Notes under the pieces: generated by a model
Databases searched by the model: none
Told to the model about the DNA's origin: nothing
The model's input: the letters and a program-made list of their open reading frames with translations, nothing else
Program-made: the position numbers and the translations under genes
Source of the DNA: Scenedesmus sp. ARA3
Taxonomy: Eukaryota > Chlorophyta > Chlorophyceae > Sphaeropleales > Scenedesmaceae
Direction: 5' to 3'
Length of the DNA: 55,747 nucleotides
Assembly: GCA_004335835.1 (NCBI GenBank)
Contig: RWJK01001507.1
Coordinates: 56,080-111,826 of the forward strand
Shown: positions 36,186 through 46,651 of the stretch, in pieces
Layout: every line of letters starts with the position of its first letter
Position numbering within the stretch: the first letter of the stretch is position 1

Positions 36186-37483
36186 TGATTTTGCCATGTT
36201 GTGGATGCGTTATTGGACATGTGATCAAGCAATAGTCTTGTGGATTCAGCTTGGCAGTCTGTCTTGTGTTACATTGGGCTTCTGGCCCAGGAATAACAGT
36301 TGGCACGGCAGTCACTGCAAGCGAGCAGCCCAAGTGTCTGTTCTTGTGTGGTGCAGCATGGTCTGTTGTCACATGGCTCCAACCTGGCTTGTGCGGCAGT
36401 GTAGCGGCTTTGTGCCTATTAAAGTTTATCTTTGTTTCATTGCTTTCCTCTCAGCTGTCAACCTGGGGTCCACCAGCATGCATGGCATTTCATTTGCAAG
36501 GTATTGTGTTGCCAGTTATTTTGCTGCTTAGGTAACACTTAGCGTGAGTATCTGCACCAACTGCATCAGCTGAGGTGCAGCAGCATATGTTGAAACACAG
36601 GATTCCGACGGTTGTCGGCTGCTGACCACACACGTGTCTGGTCAACATCAGCAGACTGATGGCTGAGTGCTGACCCAGCCATGATGCAGCAGCTATGATG
36701 TCAATTGTTACTGGCCATTGGTGCTTTTTGACTCTTTTTAGAGCAAGTGTATTGCTAGGGGACACACGGGAAGCGGTGACCCCAGGTTGACTACACACAG
36801 CACTTCTAGAAGGGCCGCAACCGCCTAGTCCGTTTTGCGCATGACAAGCTGTGAATGTGGTACGTTCAAAGTGACATTATTGAGCTGTCAGCATGTTCTG
36901 TGGCAGCCTATGGCACTGCTGGATGTTTCCTTGTGTGTGCGGGTCACGCTGTATGTGCTGGACCTGGCTGGTTGCATCTGTGCCCTTTGGTGTCAGCCCT
37001 GCTCAGCAGTGGCTCCTTGAATGCTGATGTTGGCGTGCTGAGCAAACTGCGTGGGTGTGACTGCATCTGAGTGGTGCTTGAACACTGCAAGGAAATTCTT
37101 TTGTGAGATCGCATTTGAGAGCAGCAGTACTGTGCAGCTCCACAGTACTGCCACCCAGCACGTGTGTGGGCTTCGTCGCCAACTTTACGTCGATTACGCC
37201 GAGGCACCAAACAGTTTTGCTCCTATATTGGCAATCCACGATGCTCGAAGTGCGTATACCAGTGACACCAACAGCCGCTGCAACGGATGGGCTATCTGTT
37301 TGCCTTCGTTCCCGCCGAGGCTAGTATGACGACGTCGTGCAGCTCTGAGGGGAAGCTGTGACAGCCTCGACAAACCTCTGAAAATCGAACACGTACAAAG
37401 AAAACGGATGCAGAGCGACACGCACATACATCCTCAACATTATCAGCAGCACCAGCACCAGCAGCACACCACAAATGCAACAT
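36186..37483. other. Intergenic between tandem paralogues A and B
   Basis: No gene seen. It contains a perfect 11-bp inverted repeat with a 6-base spacer at 37124-37151 (GCAGTACTGTG ... CACAGTACTGC), about 330 bases before the start of copy B. Confidence 0.5.
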
Positions 37484-38632
37484 ATGCATGCTGTACAACA
37501 GGGGCGATGGGTCGTATACCTGCTGCTATTGCCACACCTGATGCTGCACAACGCGCATTGCCAGCCTGTGACAGGCTCTGCTCCAGCCACAGACTGGATT
37601 GCAGCAGCCCCAGTCATGTGCCCCGCTCACTGCCAGAGATGTTGCCGCCTTTGACTACAGACCACTGCGCACAGCATGTGGTGAGTGCCAGTCGGTGGGG
37701 CTGAGCTCAATCCACTGAGGACAAGCTCAGGTACCAATCAGTGCTGGCCCCAACAGCGGGGCTGCTGGCAGCAGATATGTGGCATACGCCTTCAATGTGC
37801 GGCATAAGTGACAACAACCATGCTTCATGAATCGTGCATTGGCATCACGATGCATGTCGATAGCTTGCTGCCAGCAGTGCATGGCTCACACCATACCTAC
37901 CAGCCATCGGATTAGTTCGACATGTTGCTGAATGTGCTGTATACCACATGCTCAACCCACAATTTCACAATATTGCATCTGCAGACACCAGCCGGTTGCA
38001 GGGCGCGTCCTTCTGCTCCTCCTGTGTGTGCGCTGTGGGCGTGGCCAACCTACTGGGCTTTGAGGCAGCCGGTGTGTTGCTGCAGGGGCAGCAGCTGTCA
38101 GCGCTGGCTGCTGCTGACTATGCAGCTGCGGTGGGGGCCGTGAGCGTGCTGGCAGACACGTGCAGCACTGTGCTGGGGGCCAGGGTGAGTGATGTCGTGA
38201 GGCTGCAGGCAGCAGCAGCGGCCTTTGGAAGCGACCAGCATGCATTGTTCCTGCAGCAGAGCGCAGCCATTGCATACCTACACAGCAAAGAACGTGTACC
38301 TGGCTACTCGCACTAGACACAAAAATGGAACCCAGATGATGATCACGTGATTGCAACGCCATTCAACGTCGACAGCGCATGCTTTGCTGCTGCTGCTGCT
38401 GCTGCCGCAGCTGCTGGAGTCTGGCTCCCTCACTCCAGCCGCCTTGGTGGCTCTTGCGGGCTGCAGCGCATCCAGCTTGCAGTGTGCAGAGCAAGGCCGG
38501 GCTGCTGCAGCTGCCTTGGCCGCACGGCAGGCTGCGCGCTCTGCAGCACAGGCTGCTGCTGGCTTGAGCCCAACAAGGCTGGCGCTGGTTGCGGCTGCAT
38601 CAGCAGCGCTGTCAGTGCTGCTGGTGTTATGA
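37484..38632 (+). pseudogene. Secreted SPARK-like cysteine protein B, one-base frameshift in exon 1
   Basis: Tandem paralogue of protein A: exons 37484-37680, 37985-38184 and 38411-38632. The middle exon is 200 nt in both copies and the intron phases are the same. Exon 1 starts with a signal peptide (MHAVQQGRWVVYLLLLPHLM) that reads to VMCP. It then runs into a stop, while the homologous domain (DVAAFDYRPLRTACG) continues in a different frame. The switch falls in a C run at 37621-37624, where one extra C explains it. Exons 2-3 are intact (FCSSCVCAVGVANLLGF, LLESGSLTPAALVALAGC) and end in a hydrophobic GPI-like tail (LALVAAASAALSVLLVL). The Ala/Pro stalk is shorter than in A. Intact downstream coding suggests a very young lesion or a sequencing error. 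Confidence 0.65.
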
Positions 38633-40195
38633 GCCGCTCAGGCTGTGATAAGTCCTGGTCAGGATAGCAAAAGCACGGCAACCGTTGTCAGTGCTGCAGC
38701 AATGGCTGGTTGAGTTTTGGATGCTCCCAGCATTGTTTCAAGTCAATGGAAGAAGCGCTTGCATTACTATGTTGGCATCTTGTGGCCAGACTTGTGATGT
38801 ATATGTCCCGGCGCGGCCGCAGAAGGTTTCAGAATTGTCCATGGCCCCCCAAAACTGATGTTTCACAGATGTCGACCAGCTCTGTGGTGTTCAGCACCCC
38901 ACTGTGCCCAGCCGCTAGCTGAATAGTAGCCGCTGTGATGCGCAGCACACTGTGGATTGGCGAGGCCACCCACCTGCCCCTTGTGACGCATACAGCAGGT
39001 GCAGGGCATTGCTGGTACGGCAGCAGTCTTGAAGTTCAGCAGCTGATGTTTGTGCAAAGCGAACGTACACACTGCGCCCTCTGCACCTGCGCGCAGCTTC
39101 TCACTGAGAAGTGGCACTTCTCAACCTTGGGCAACACAGCTATGCACCCCTGCCTGAGTCCTATGCAAGTGGCTGGCTGGCTGATGCCTTTGCTAGCTGA
39201 GGAAGCTCACAGTCTTGCTAGCTAGTTGATGCTATGGCTTGATGGGTATCATGATGATGATGAGGCTTGCTAGCTTTGCTCAGGTGCTTCTGGCACAGAG
39301 CGACCAATGCAGCAACTTCAGGTTGTGTCAAAGATACTGCTCGGGTCACTTCAGAGAGTTACAGTTGGTAAGGCAACTCACACAAAACATGACAAGGGAT
39401 GCAGCCAGCAGCTACACCAAGACAGGCGCCCTCCGGCCATAACCGCCACCACGCGCCTGCTGCTGCCCAGACTCAGCTCAGCTGCGGAATGTCATAGAAG
39501 CTGGCTGCGAGGACGTAAAGGCGGCTAGCGTGTGAGGTACAGCAGCACTAGACGAGACTTGATACAGCAACGCTCACAGCTGCAACTTCCAGCTGCCAGT
39601 AACTGCACAATCACTGGCAGCTCTCGGTCAGACATGCTGCATGGCAGACATGCTGCTGCTGGTCAGTCAGACAGCGCACACAGGCGGCTCACAGGTCTGA
39701 CGTCAGGTCGACCTGGCTGCTGCCAGAACCGCCAGCCAGTCATGCTGAATGACGCACACAGCAACACGCTGCTGTGGCAATTCTCTTCTCAAAAGCCTCC
39801 ACGCAAATATGCCTTGATGCTTCTACTACAAGCTGTCCTTGCCGCGGCAGTGCTGCTCAAGTCCTACTGACCCGCCACTGCTGCTGCGCACACAGCAGTG
39901 CAGCGCGAGCCATTGCCAGCATCTCATGCATTTTGGCACATTCAATCAATGGTGTGCACATTCATGCTGTCAACCAGTGTGTTTCACACCATGCAACAGC
40001 TGTCACATGAATTGTGTGCAAGTACACACTTAGTTCGTACATACGATGAGTACTTCTGCAGCATGACTAGCAGAGCAACTCAAAACTGCTCCACTGCAAC
40101 ACTGCTCCACTGCAACACTGTTCCACTGCAACACTGTTCCACTGGCACCTCTCCTTCCCGTCGACCTTCATGGACTGATGCATCGTCAGTGCCCT
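38633..40195. other. Intergenic, no gene seen
   Basis: Short open frames only, none with splice support or recognisable protein. It includes the 16-bp tandem repeat at 40085-40148. Confidence 0.5.
40085..40148. repeat. 16-bp tandem repeat, 4 units
   Basis: ACTGCTCCACTGCAAC is repeated four times head to tail. The last two units carry a C-to-T change and the final unit is degenerate. It lies just past the 3' end of the minus-strand gene. Confidence 0.85.
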
Positions 40196-41464
40196 TCAGG
40201 GGTACACCTGCAAGCCATGCCTCCGGCCAAAGGTGACAAAGTCACCATAGCCAAAAGTGCTAAACGTCTGGTTGCCATAGCGCTGCCTCAGCCAGTGCAG
40301 CACATGCTTCCTGTGATCTGACGTGGGCGGACCAATGCTGTAGTAATGCTGCAGGACAGGCAGCACGGCACGGCAGAACAACACATGTGACATGTGAGGA
40401 GGTGTGGGGCGCTCTAGAGGTGCACATGTCATGTTGGGTGGGCTCAAGCTCTTGGGAAGACTTCAAAACATACAGCATCCTCTAGTGGAGATCATGCATG
40501 TGTGGGCACCCGCAATGTGATGTTCAGCACCCCATAGGGGCATGGCACGGTGGGCATGGGGGCATGGCATGGCATGGCTGCTGTTTTCTGCACCCCTCTG
40601 CCACGGACCCCCCTCCCCTGTTGTTGCAAGTGGACAGCAGATGCAACTCATGTTACCCAACAGTTTCAAGTGGCACTGTCCGCCAACAGCAGCTCCGACA
40701 CTTGTGTGCATGTGCATGTCATGCGGTTCCATCTGTCCCTGCCAGCATATTGCTGCCTAAATCAGCTCCACTGAGTGGCAGGTCAAAGGGCTGCTGCGCT
40801 GCACAGCACACTGCACATTGCACACTGTACACCACCTGCACTGTACACCGGACCCTTCCCTTACCGCTCTATACTGCACTGCACTATCCCACACTGCCCT
40901 ACTGTACGCTGCTTGCACTGCCTTACACTGTCAACTGCAGCCTCACCTGCACAGCTGCAACAAGCTCGGCTTCAGAAGGAGGGGGCAGGACGTCCTTTGG
41001 TGCAGGCGCCAAGCCCTCACTCTCTGCTTCGGCTTTGCTGGCCTGCATGGACCCACATGCAAAGGCATAATGTGCAGTGCAATAAGCTGCTTCTACCTTA
41101 TTCTGAAGCTGAAGCTGCTGCATCCTTTCTAAGATGCAGTGCTGCAGTTCAATGCAGTGCAGCGCAAGCGACTGTCACGTGACAGGTGCAGCTGTGAGTT
41201 GGCAAGTGCGGCAGCTTGGCATGTACAGCACACACATTTTGCAAGTGAGGACAGCACACACACGCATTTCTGCGTTGTGCGTGTGCATGACGATGCCAGT
41301 GGCCGTGCCACCCATGGCATCATGACAGTGTCATCATGAGTGACACAACTCGTGTGATAAAGCTGGCAATGACAGGTATGATGGTGACAGGACACCACAC
41401 AGAGACTCCCTATACATGGTGCGCTGCCAGAACGCCGTGCTGCTGCTGGGCCGCTGCTCTCACC
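40196..41464 (-). CDS. 3' end of an unrecognised gene, possible zinc finger (5' part unresolved)
   Basis: Two minus-strand exons are well supported by phase-0 junctions: 41042-40947 (ASKAEAESEGLAPAP ... EAELVAAVQ) and 40348-40196 (HYYSIGPPTSDHRKH ... FGRRHGLQVYP, TGA stop). An exon ending at 41464 (HMKACGFQGKPDMQ) precedes them in phase. Upstream of it, in another frame, lies DAPACFKCGETHGG. Together they look like a Cys-Cys-His-Cys zinc finger interrupted by a frameshift. I cannot place the start or any exon beyond about 41530. The C-terminal peptide is compact and aromatic, like a conserved domain end, but I do not recognise the family. It could be a partial pseudogene. Confidence 0.4.
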
Positions 41465-42242
41465 TGCATGTCTGGTTTGCCTTGGAAGCCACACGCCTTC
41501 ATGTGCCGCCGTGCGTCTCCCCACACTTAAAACACGCTGGAGCATCCAGCCTGGAGGCATGCATAGGCCCCTGGCATGATGCTCGCTGGCAGCAGCACTG
41601 CTGTGTCACTGTGCGCTGTCTGCTGTGGAGGCTTGTATGTGTGCCCGGGTGTCGTGGTCGATTTGATTGAGCTGCAGCTGGGCTGCTGCTACTCCTGGAC
41701 AGGCAGGTGAGGCGGGCGAGCCTGGGAGCTCCCATTTCCTACGGGCGGGGGACGTGCAAAACTGCTCAACTGCTCAACTGCCCAACTGCCCGAATACGAA
41801 GCTGCTATACTGCACCAGCATAGGAATGTGGGGTATCCTTGTGTATGTGCGACTTCAAAAATAGCCCAACGTGTGCTGTTGAAGGCGCTTTGAGCTCGAG
41901 AAGCATACGGACTGCTGTGCTGTTGAAATTCTGCTGATCCCGCAACGAGAAAGCAAGTGCAGTTTTGAAGGCAACACAGAAGATGAGCGATTCGACAGAA
42001 CTCAGCGATTGCACGTGTTATTCGCTGCTGACGTTCGTCGCCAGATCAGTAACAACAGCTCGTACAGATAGCAGCCACGTCATCAAAACCACCAGGTGAC
42101 CTCGCCTTAAAGTTACACGAAGGCCCTGAACCCAGACACATTCCAAACAGAAGTCACAGACTCTAAGAGTCTGAAGCCTCAACACAGCTCTGAGTCCAGT
42201 GGGTAACGGAGACTGACAAACTTGCAAGTGCTCCAGCCAGTG
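41465..42242. other. Region between the zinc-finger-like gene and the QRICH2-like gene
   Basis: May contain the unresolved 5' part of the upstream minus-strand gene and the 3' UTR of the coiled-coil gene. The short repeat CAACTGCTCAACTGCCCAAC lies near 41767. Nothing else is supported. Confidence 0.35.
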
Positions 42243-42411
42243 CTACACAAACACAGGTGTCCTGCGACCACTGGTTACACCGCGCGCCTGCTGCTGCCCT
42301 GCCTGCTGAGCTTTTCGTGTGCTGCTGGTGGATGGCCTGCTGCCTCCTGCAGTGCCTGCTGCAACATGACCATGCATGTGGCCTGCCGTGATGCCGCCCG
42401 TCGTCTGCGGC

Positions 42412-42448
<37 letters not shown>

Positions 42449-45400
42449 GGCCAGCGCTGTGCATGGCACCTCTGCTGGCCGGCATGTGATAGCCAGGTGA
42501 TGCTGCTGCACCCTGCCCAGCTGCTGCGCCGATGCCCTCCCCAAGCCCGCTGCAGCTACCAGCCGCCTCTGCGGCAAAAACAGCATCATGCTCCAGGCTG
42601 CTGCTCACGCTGCCGCCTTGCAGCCTGGCCTCCGCCATCCTGCGCAGCTGAGCAGCGTTCAAGCCAGGGCCCAGAGGACCAATGTGTGCCCCAGAGCTGC
42701 AGCCTGCTGCTGCTGTTGCTGGCCTGAACTGGTCCAGCAGAGGCAACGGGCTGCTGCTGCGGCCCATGCCTGCTGCTGCAGGTGCAGTGTGTGGCGGGCT
42801 GACGCTGCGGTCCATCAGTGAGCGGTCACACACCAAACACCTGCAGGCACGCAACCACCCACGGCCAGTCGCGATAAGCGGCACTTACAACAAGGTCAGC
42901 GTAGCTGCTACAGTCTGTAGCAGCAGCAACAAACCACGTGTCCAGGTATGTCACCTGCAGGGCAGGTGACATAGCATGCACCAGCAGGGGTGTGCATGAT
43001 GTATCATGCATGCTCACCGTGTCCTGCTTGCGCCGCTGGCGTCCCTGTCGCCCATGCTGCCCCTGTACGCCTCCAGCGCCAGCCCCACTGCCCTGCCCAG
43101 CACAGCACGCATGTCATCCCTGCTGGCCTTCGAGCTCATCAGCGCAGACAGCTCCTGCAGCAAGGCCGCAGCATGCAGCAGCGAGAGGGTTACACCTGAT
43201 GTCATGTACTGTGTAGCCAAGCAGCTGGGCGTAATGCTAGCGCTGTGCGCAGTGTGTTGCTGCAGTGCGGTCGAGCATGTCTCTCTGCAAGTGACTGCAC
43301 ATGCTGCCAAACTGCAGAATGCGTATGGCTTGTGCCCCCACCTGCAGCTCCTCGCGTGTGGCCACGCCCTGCCCCTCCAGCTCAGCAGCCTCGCGTGCAT
43401 CCAGCCGGCCCGCCAGGCCCGCCAGCTGCTGCTGCAGCAGCCCCAGCTGCCCTGCCAGCAGCCGGTCCACCTCACTGACAGAGGCAGACGGGCCGCGGCC
43501 CAGCTTGCGCGACAGCTCGGCCAGCGACTGCGACAGCGCTGGCAGCTCCTTTGACTGCGGGCGGGGCAGCAGGGATGGGGTTCGGCGCAGGTGTGTGTTG
43601 GATGAGGCGGGGTTGCAAGAGGTGAGGATAACATGCGCGCTGAGTTGCAAAAAGCAGGGAGTTTGCCAGTTTTCCTGCAAGCTGGAAGACGCCTGTGCAG
43701 GTCGCAACGACAGCTGGTCTACTCTTACACCTGTGCAACGGTGTTCTCACCTTCACAGCAGCAAGTTCTTTTGCTGCTGCGGTGGTTGCTGCTGTTGCTG
43801 CCTCCACCTTGCTCTGCAGTGCTGAAAAATCGGACAGAGACACTTGCTGTGTCTGCAAGTTGTGCATATGGCAGCAGCAGAAGGAGACATCCTTGAGCAA
43901 CAAGGCGTTCACAGCGTGCACAGCTTAGCATCTTGTACTGAGCATGATACGTCGCCTACCATATGCATGCATACTATGCCTGTAGTACAGGCCGGCTGCA
44001 GTGCAGCAGAGAAAGGCTCCGCACACCAGGCACGCTCATGCGCGCCCGCCATCCCACCTGCTGCTGGCTGGGCTTCATCTCCTTGCGCAGCTGCGCCAGG
44101 CCCACCTCCAGCCGCTCAGCCAGTGCCTGCTGCTGGTCAGCCAGGCCAGCAAGCATGCCCAGGGACGAGTCCTGCGCGGAAGCCGCGTCCGCACGCATCG
44201 CCTGCACCTGGCGGCAGCAAAGGCGGGAGTTGGTGGTTGCAGCGCGGCAGGACGGCACATCCAAGCACAGGCAGTGCGTCATTTCACAGCTCCAGCAAAG
44301 CGCGGCTGTCATGCCAGGTGCAACTCAGCCTCTACAGGTGCATGCACAGCAGTTACGACGTGGTTGAGACTCATGTTGATGCTTAAATGCCTCACCTGCT
44401 GCTGCAGGTCATCAAGCTGCTGCTGCATGCGCACCGCTGCTGCCTTGCCGGCGTCTATCTTCTGCTGCAGCTCTTGCTGCTTCGAACGTGTCAACACGCC
44501 ACACGCGCCTGCACCAGCTGCTGGTATGCCTGGCGCATGTGCTGCCAATGTGCTGCTGCATGGTGGCACCAGCGCACCAGCAGCAGAGGCCGTTGATCTG
44601 CTGCTGCCTACATGAACTGTACCAGCTGAAGACGCTGTATGCACAGCAAGCCCTGGTGCATCCTCAACTGCTGCCCTACAACTTGATGCTGTGCCAGTCA
44701 AGCCAGCTGCAGCTTGCACGCTGCTGCCATCCTTGGAGCTGAGGAAGAATGCTGCTGCGGCTGGTGAGCTGCTGCTTGTTGGAATGCTGCCACTGCCACT
44801 GCCGCTGCCACTGCTGCTGCTGCTGCCACCACTGCTGCCACCTGCAGAACTTACAGTGCCCGCTGCACTCTCTGCAACTATCTGTGCTGCTGCTGCTGCT
44901 ACCGGGCCAGTCCTTGCAACAACAGCGTCAGCACCAGCACTGGCAGCAGCCGCAGCATGCCCAGCGCTGCCTCCATACCCGGCTGCTGCTGCTGCTGCCT
45001 GCATGCCGCCCAGCTGTGTGATGCTGGCCAGCTGCAGCTGCGGCACTGGGATGCCCAGCTCTGCTGCCACCGCGTCAACCACCATCAGCCGCCCAGCCAG
45101 GTTGTGCACGCCCGCCAGCCGGCCCTCCGCCAGCGCCAGCCGCTGCTCCAGGCCCTGCAGCAGCAGGAGCAGCAGCAGGTCAGGCGCTGAGGAGCATGCA
45201 GCAGCTGCGTGACACGTTCATGCAAGCCACATGCAATCTTTGCAAGCCATCTGCTTGCAGGCCAACTTCAGCCAGCGGCTGTGATATCTTGCTGACTGAC
45301 CAGGCGCATGCTGATGTAAACCAGCTCCTGCAGCTGCGGTCGCTGGCCGCACCTCGTCCACGCTGCACTTGAGCAGCTGCGCCGCGCTCTCCGCTGCCGT

Positions 45401-46253
45401 GGCGCGCCCCTCCAGGTCGGCCACGCGCTGCAGCAGCTCCGCCTGGCTGAAGGCGCTGAGGGGGGCCGCGGCGATGCTGCCCAGGCGCGCCTCCAGCAGC
45501 CTCATGCGCTCCAGCAGCTGGCTGGCGTCCAGCTGGCTGCGCTGCAGCGTGGACACCTGCAGGACAAGTTGTGATGTTGTTCAGTTGCATGCTTGGCTAC
45601 GCCCTGGCTTGGCAACAGCTGGGGCTGATGCTGCTGGTTGCTGCATCGTTACAGGACCTGAGGACAGCTGCATCACTCCAGAAGCTGCCTTGCTACATGT
45701 CAAGTATCTCCCTCTGATTCCAGACGCGATGGCAGACGAGATGTGTGGAGACTAGTCACTTGTTTTCACACTGTGCCTGGCAGTCACATTTAGCACGTCT
45801 CTCCTCCAGCTGTTGCGGTCACCTTGTCCTGCAAGCCGCTGACAGCTGCCGCCTGCAGCTGCAGCTTGTCCAGCATGGCCTCCAACATGGCCTGCAGTGG
45901 CGCCTGGATGAACAGCGGCTGCGGGGGCAGAGCAACCATGTACACATAGCATCAGTGCCATATCAGTCACGTCATCAGCCCCGAAGGTTACTTCATACCT
46001 GTGCTATGACGGCGTCCTAGACCATTTAGTACATGCAGATGCTGGGGATGCACCATAGCCAGTAAGGGTAGAACCAGGCATGCATAAGAGCCACATGTTC
46101 TGCATGTGCTTTGCTATTGCTTGCCTGCCGCAGCGCTGTGAGCATGTGCGCATGCTCTGCGTCCTCCAACCCCATGGCCCCACCACCAGCAGCAGCTCCT
46201 GCCATGGCTGATGAGGGCCGCGAAACAGCCCCAGCTGCTACACTGCTCCGCAT
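42243..46253 (-). CDS. QRICH2/DUF4795-like coiled-coil ciliary protein
   Basis: Nine minus-strand exons: 46253-46125, 45918-45823, 45556-45353, 45154-44396, 44207-44058, 43852-43751, 43554-43342, 43154-43018 and 42840-42243; 2,388 nt, 795 aa, all phases consistent. Most of the protein is heptad-rich coiled coil (LLERMRLLEARLGS, LLQQQLAGLAGRLDAREAAEL, DQQQALAERLEVGLAQL). A Ser/Gly/Ala-rich disordered insert is encoded by exon 4. The segment SSKASRDDMRAVLGRAV followed by RCLVCDRSL (residues ~597-605) matches the C-terminal DUF4795 pattern of QRICH2 (CLSCDRPL), a sperm-flagellum protein. The end is Ser/Gly-rich with poly-Gln (CTG tract 42414-42446). Intron 1 appears to use a GC donor (CAG|GCAAGC). 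The gene is head-to-head with kinesin-9, which supports a ciliary role. The family call is moderately sure. Confidence 0.65.
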
Positions 46254-46651
46254 TCTGGTGCCTTTATCTATCCAACATCTATCTCGTGAGGTATGTCAGC
46301 ATCTTGTTTCTGTCAAGGGCAGAAACAAACATTTTGCAGGCATGGTGGTGCTACATGCTGCTGGCTTTAGCTCCGTAGCGTCGTGCGTTTCGTTGCCACC
46401 CTTTTTTGCTATCAAATCGCTCTAGACTGAATAAGCACGTCAAGTACAGTGGAGTAACACGCACGAAACCCTAGTAAAGTGTCACGGCACAGCTGTGTGA
46501 TTTTGATGAAGGCAATGGCTTTGTTGGGTTACATTCAACTTTAATGCTGATATAGCTATTGACGACCATCAAGCGACTTTGTCATGAAACATCCAATGTC
46601 TCCTGAGCTGTCTTGTTGTTTGTGATCCTCAACGCCTTGAGGCACAGCAGG
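46254..46651. promoter_or_regulatory. Bidirectional promoter region of the QRICH2-like and kinesin-9 genes
   Basis: About 400 bp lie between two divergent start codons. A GTTGCCACCC stretch near 46393 resembles an RFX/X-box half-site, but the second half is not evident. Shared control of two ciliary genes is inferred from position. Confidence 0.45.

Noticed and set aside
44309..45109. Long Ser/Gly/Ala-rich frame as an independent gene
   Set aside because: It is the fourth exon of the coiled-coil gene: flanking junctions are in phase and the coiled coil continues on both sides.
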